From the NCBI GenBank assembly GCA_028290285.1, contig JAQGKD010000018.1:1-64000 (forward strand): a stretch of DNA of 64,000 bases, written 5' to 3'. The notes beneath the pieces were generated by a model. That model saw only the letters and a list, made by a program, of their open reading frames with translations. It was not told the origin of the DNA and did not search any database. Positions 61,112 through 64,000 of the stretch are shown here, one piece after another. This stretch comes from Hyphomicrobiales bacterium. Lineage in GTDB: Bacteria; Pseudomonadota; Alphaproteobacteria; Rhizobiales; Beijerinckiaceae. Position 1 is the first letter of the stretch. Every line of letters begins with the position of its first letter. Both the position numbers and the translations under genes were made by a program.

Positions 61112-62356
61112 ATGGCTGGCAAGCGGATTGTTTTCGTTTCCGACGAGCTTCCGGTTCCCGGCGTTGCCGGGCATCTCGCCCTCAATCACGCGCTTCTGAA
61201 CTTTTTTCTGGCGCGGGGATATGATCTTGTCCTGCTCCTGTCGGGGGCTGGCCTTCCGGCATGCGCAGTCAAGATGTCTGCCCTTTTCGATCCTGCGCAC
61301 GTCGAGGTCAGAGGACCGCGTCTGCGAACGCTGGGCGATTATCTTGTCGCCACACCGGTGTCGGCGGCGGGGATCATGGCGCGTCACGCCCTCGCCTGGA
61401 TGCCATCGGACATGCGCAGTCTCGTACGCCGCCTCCGCCAGCCATCCCACGAAAGCATCGACGCCGTGCTCGGCCGTTTCGTGGACCCAGCGTTTGGAGA
61501 ATGGGCAGCGGACCAGCTCGTTCAACTTCAGCCAGACCTAGTCTTGTACGACACGATCTTCCGGGCCCCAGTGTTAGCTGACGAGCGGGCTCGTGGCTTT
61601 CGCTCCGTCCTGATTGCGCATGATGTGTTTCATCGCCGCCACGCCGCGCTTTCCGCGCGTGGGTTGCGCCTTTCACCGGCGCGTCTCACGCGCGACGAAG
61701 AGGCGCAATGGCTCAGGAATTTCGACGTCGTGATAGCCGTTCAGCCCGAGGAGCAGGTCATCTTGCAGGGCATGGTCTGTTCGGATCAGTGCGTCATTAC
61801 AGCGCCGATGCCGATAACGGCGGTCCCGCGGCCGCGCGACATCGAACGCGAGTCTCAACGCTTCGTCTTCGTTGGAAGCGACAGTATCCATAATGTCGAC
61901 GGCATGCGGTGGTTTCTTCGCGAGGTTTGGCCGCGGATCACGGACCGGCTGCCCGATGCGCGCCTCGATGTATGCGGGAGCGTGGGGCACGCTCTCCGCG
62001 ATTACACCGCCAAAGACGTCACCTTGCACGGCCCTGTCGCCGATCTGAGCAGCGTCTTGCATCGGGCTGCTTGCGCAATCGCTCCAGTGCTTGCGGGGTC
62101 GGGCCTCAAGATCAAGCTCCTCGATTATGTCGCGCACGGTCTTTCCGTCGTCACCACGACTATCGGTGTCGCCGGCTTCGAGCGCGCAACCGATTGGCCC
62201 TTCAACGTCGCGGACGATGCAGACGCATTCTCGCGAGAGGCGTCCAGGCTCGGAGGCGATATGGAAGGCATTTTCACTCGTGAACAGGCGGCGATCGACT
62301 ATTGCAGTTACTATTCGCCGGAGCGCACTTTCGGCGAACTTTCACACGTTCTCTAG
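61112..62356 (+). CDS. Family 4 glycosyltransferase
   Basis: A 414-residue GT-B transferase. The N-terminal domain has RIVFVSDELPVPGVAGHLALNHALLNFFLARG, and the donor-binding C-terminal domain has RFVFVGSDSIHNVDGMRWFLREVWPRI, LHGPVADLSSVLHRAACAIAPVLAGSGLKIKLLDYVAHGLSVVTT. This matches the GT4 group with a GSGLKIK loop that contacts the donor. The ATG has AGGAGGAG upstream. Probably adds one sugar of the repeat unit. Confidence 0.88.
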   Translation: MAGKRIVFVSDELPVPGVAGHLALNHALLNFFLARGYDLVLLLSGAGLPACAVKMSALFDPAHVEVRGPRLRTLGDYLVATPVSAAGIMARHALAWMPSDMRSLVRRLRQPSHESIDAVLGRFVDPAFGEWAADQLVQLQPDLVLYDTIFRAPVLADERARGFRSVLIAHDVFHRRHAALSARGLRLSPARLTRDEEAQWLRNFDVVIAVQPEEQVILQGMVCSDQCVITAPMPITAVPRPRDIERESQRFVFVGSDSIHNVDGMRWFLREVWPRITDRLPDARLDVCGSVGHALRDYTAKDVTLHGPVADLSSVLHRAACAIAPVLAGSGLKIKLLDYVAHGLSVVTTTIGVAGFERATDWPFNVADDADAFSREASRLGGDMEGIFTREQAAIDYCSYYSPERTFGELSHVL

Positions 62357-62451
62357 CCTCTTGGAGGACTGGTCTATAGCGCAGGATATATGGCTGGCGA
62401 CTCCGGGGCGGGCTAAGGATAAAGTTCAAACTTCAGCTGGCGAGGCCGATT

Positions 62452-63912
62452 TTGAGCGCGTTCCAGGCCATGAGCCGTTCCCTCGCCTTTGGCCTCGGCT
62501 TCTACGTGCCGCGCGTCGTGACGCTCGCAACCCTTCCGATCTACGCCCGAGCCCTGGCCCCAAGGGATTTTGCGCTGATTGCCATCGTGGAAATGCTGAC
62601 CGGATTCGTTGCCGTCCTCGTAAATGCCGGATTTACAAATGCGGCGCTTCGCTATCATGCCGACGAGGCTGATCGCGACGGGCAGAATACCGTCTTCATC
62701 ACCGCGCTCGCATCGGTGCTGGGAATCGGTCTCGTGCTGGGTCTGGTGGTATCCGTGTCGACTTCAGCGCTCGGCGGTATGCTGGTCTGGCCCGGCGTGT
62801 CGCATGAGATCCTGAAGTTCGTTCCTGCCATCATGATTATCGCCGTGTGTGATTCCGGGAATGCCATTCTTCAAGTGATGTTTCGTGCGCGTGGTGAGCC
62901 CTCCGGGTTTCTTGTCGTGACACTCTGCCGGGTGATTCCTGCGGCGGCACTGAGCATCTATCTGGTGGTCGCGCGCGACATGGGCATCGCAGGATTTTTA
63001 TGGGGTGCAATCGTTGGTAGCGCTGGAGCTCTCGCGGGCTGCGGTGTCTGGCTGTGCGTCCGCAACTGGGCACGGCCGCGGATCGCACTGGCACGTGAAC
63101 TCGTCAAATATGCAGCTCCCTATGTTCCGCTCGCCTTCTTCGAGTTCATCGGCGGCAGAGCCGGGTTGCTCTGCCTGTCGCTCACAGGCGATGCGCGGCT
63201 GATCGCGACCTATGCGATGGCAGAGAAGCTCGGGACGACGGTTCAGGCAGCCTACGCACCGATAGGTTTCGTGGTGACGCCCTGGATGTTCAAGATCGGG
63301 ATGCGTCAGGAGGCGCCTCAACGCTTCGCGGTCCTCATATCAGTACTCGTCTTCATGCTGGGCCTGCTTCTGATTCCCATGGGCGGGTTCGCGGCGGAAC
63401 TCGTGACGCTGATCGGCGGCGCGAGCTACGTTGACAGCAGTCCGCTTGTTTTCCCGCTGGCGCTTGCCTTTGGGGTCGCGGCGCTACGGCCTGTGTTCCG
63501 TGCCGGCATCACGATCACCAAGAAAACGCATTACATGCCAATCGTGGCCGCAGTCGCAGCCGGTCTTGGCCTCGTCACGAGCTGGTTGTTGATCCAGCTG
63601 ATCGGCCTTCCCGGCGCTGCCTGGGGCACGGCTTTGACCGCGGTTCTGGGTACAGGTCTGGGTTTCTACGTATCGCAGCGATTCCTGTTCGTGCCTGTGC
63701 GGTGGCTACATCTCGCACTTACCGCGATAATCGTCGCGGCAGGGGCTGCGTCGGTGTCGGCAGTTCCAAATTCGGATGGGCTTGGCCTGAAAATCGCAGC
63801 CGCCATAGGATTCCTGGGCGCAGCGGTGCTCGTCGCAGTTCCAGCCCTGCGTTCCATCCGCACGGTTCGCGCAGATGCCCCTCTGGAGATCGAGGGGAGA
63901 GCCCATGCGTAA
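62452..63912 (+). CDS. Polysaccharide flippase (Wzx / MOP superfamily)
   Basis: A 486-residue membrane protein with about fourteen helices and the Polysacc_synt pattern: GFYVPRVVTLATLPIYARALAPRDFALIAIVEM at the start, GLLCLSLTGDARLIATYAMAEKLG in the middle and GLPGAAWGTALTAVLGTGLGFY late. It would flip the lipid-linked repeat unit to the periplasm. The start is TTG at 62452, which has GCGAGG at proper distance; the ATG six codons later has no SD. Its end overlaps the next gene by 8 bases. Confidence 0.88.
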   Translation: MSAFQAMSRSLAFGLGFYVPRVVTLATLPIYARALAPRDFALIAIVEMLTGFVAVLVNAGFTNAALRYHADEADRDGQNTVFITALASVLGIGLVLGLVVSVSTSALGGMLVWPGVSHEILKFVPAIMIIAVCDSGNAILQVMFRARGEPSGFLVVTLCRVIPAAALSIYLVVARDMGIAGFLWGAIVGSAGALAGCGVWLCVRNWARPRIALARELVKYAAPYVPLAFFEFIGGRAGLLCLSLTGDARLIATYAMAEKLGTTVQAAYAPIGFVVTPWMFKIGMRQEAPQRFAVLISVLVFMLGLLLIPMGGFAAELVTLIGGASYVDSSPLVFPLALAFGVAALRPVFRAGITITKKTHYMPIVAAVAAGLGLVTSWLLIQLIGLPGAAWGTALTAVLGTGLGFYVSQRFLFVPVRWLHLALTAIIVAAGAASVSAVPNSDGLGLKIAAAIGFLGAAVLVAVPALRSIRTVRADAPLEIEGRAHA

Positions 63913-64000
63913 CGGCTTGGCTGACATGAAGGCACCAGAACCCCAGGCAGAAGTGCTCCCGCAGCCTGGTTCGCAGGGCACGGACCCCTCGATGTTCCAT
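63905..64000 (+). CDS. Start of a further polysaccharide-locus gene, cut by the window end
   Basis: An ATG eight bases before the flippase stop has GGGGAGAG upstream and opens a frame running to the last base. The 32 visible residues (MRNGLADMKAPEPQAEVLPQ and onward) are Pro/Gln-rich and carry no recognisable domain. Overlap and SD make it real; its function lies beyond the window. Confidence 0.65.
   Translation, partial: MRNGLADMKAPEPQAEVLPQPGSQGTDPSMFH

Overview
This window is chromosomal DNA of a high-GC alphaproteobacterium, most likely of the order Hyphomicrobiales. The evidence is the conserved run rplU-rpmA-GNAT-obgE-proB-proA-nadD-rsfS-rlmH-envC-ctpA-deacetylase-rppH, the dsbB/DedA pair, the ornithine-lipid genes olsBA, and the overlapping ATGA/GTGA gene junctions. 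I cannot name the genus.

Layout. Bases 1-5730 are accessory: the end of an L,D-transpeptidase-like gene, a sulfatase with a CxAxR-type formylglycine motif, a mosaic of decayed gene pieces, and a low-GC Hachiman-type (HamA/HamB) antiphage pair whose helicase gene is broken by a one-base deletion. Bases 5965-24435 are core housekeeping genes: comF-grxC-DUF1178, a methyltransferase, rlmN, dsbB, a DedA-like membrane protein, an ornithine cyclodeaminase-family gene, and the conserved rplU-to-rppH block plus hisE.

From about 24.5 to 35.5 kb the gene content is variable and includes tRNA-Leu(CAA) and tRNA-Ser(CGA). It holds a Lys/Ala/Pro-rich protein, an acyltransferase-3/SGNH O-acyltransferase of lower GC, a scrap of an ACR3 arsenite pump, a 3-hydroxyisobutyrate dehydrogenase-family gene, small regulators, a tightly overlapping three-gene operon of unknown secreted proteins, a double-PilZ protein and a PAS-LuxR regulator.

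From 35.7 to 42.3 kb lies a set of genes that reads as a phosphate-starvation membrane-remodelling module: olsB-olsA-glycosyltransferase, an LpxH-like phosphoesterase, a ceramide-glucosyltransferase-like GT21 and a secreted phytase-like protein. PhoB-box-like 11-bp repeats precede four of the transcription units, three of them with the same 8-bp spacing to a candidate -10. Then come hemN, the protocatechuate 4,5-cleavage genes ligA-ligB-ligC and a NarL-type two-component pair.

From 49.1 kb to the end is an exopolysaccharide locus of Wzx/Wzy type: an initiating sugar-phosphate transferase, WecB epimerase, a WecG/TagA-family transferase, a GumC-like chain-length protein, two further glycosyltransferases, a polymerase, a flippase and the start of another gene. 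Embedded in it are a type I secretion ABC transporter with its HlyD partner and a Tat-signal Hint-domain protein. The most interesting points are the Pho-box architecture, the three-gene secreted operon, the T1SS/Hint insertion in the polysaccharide locus and the broken Hachiman system.
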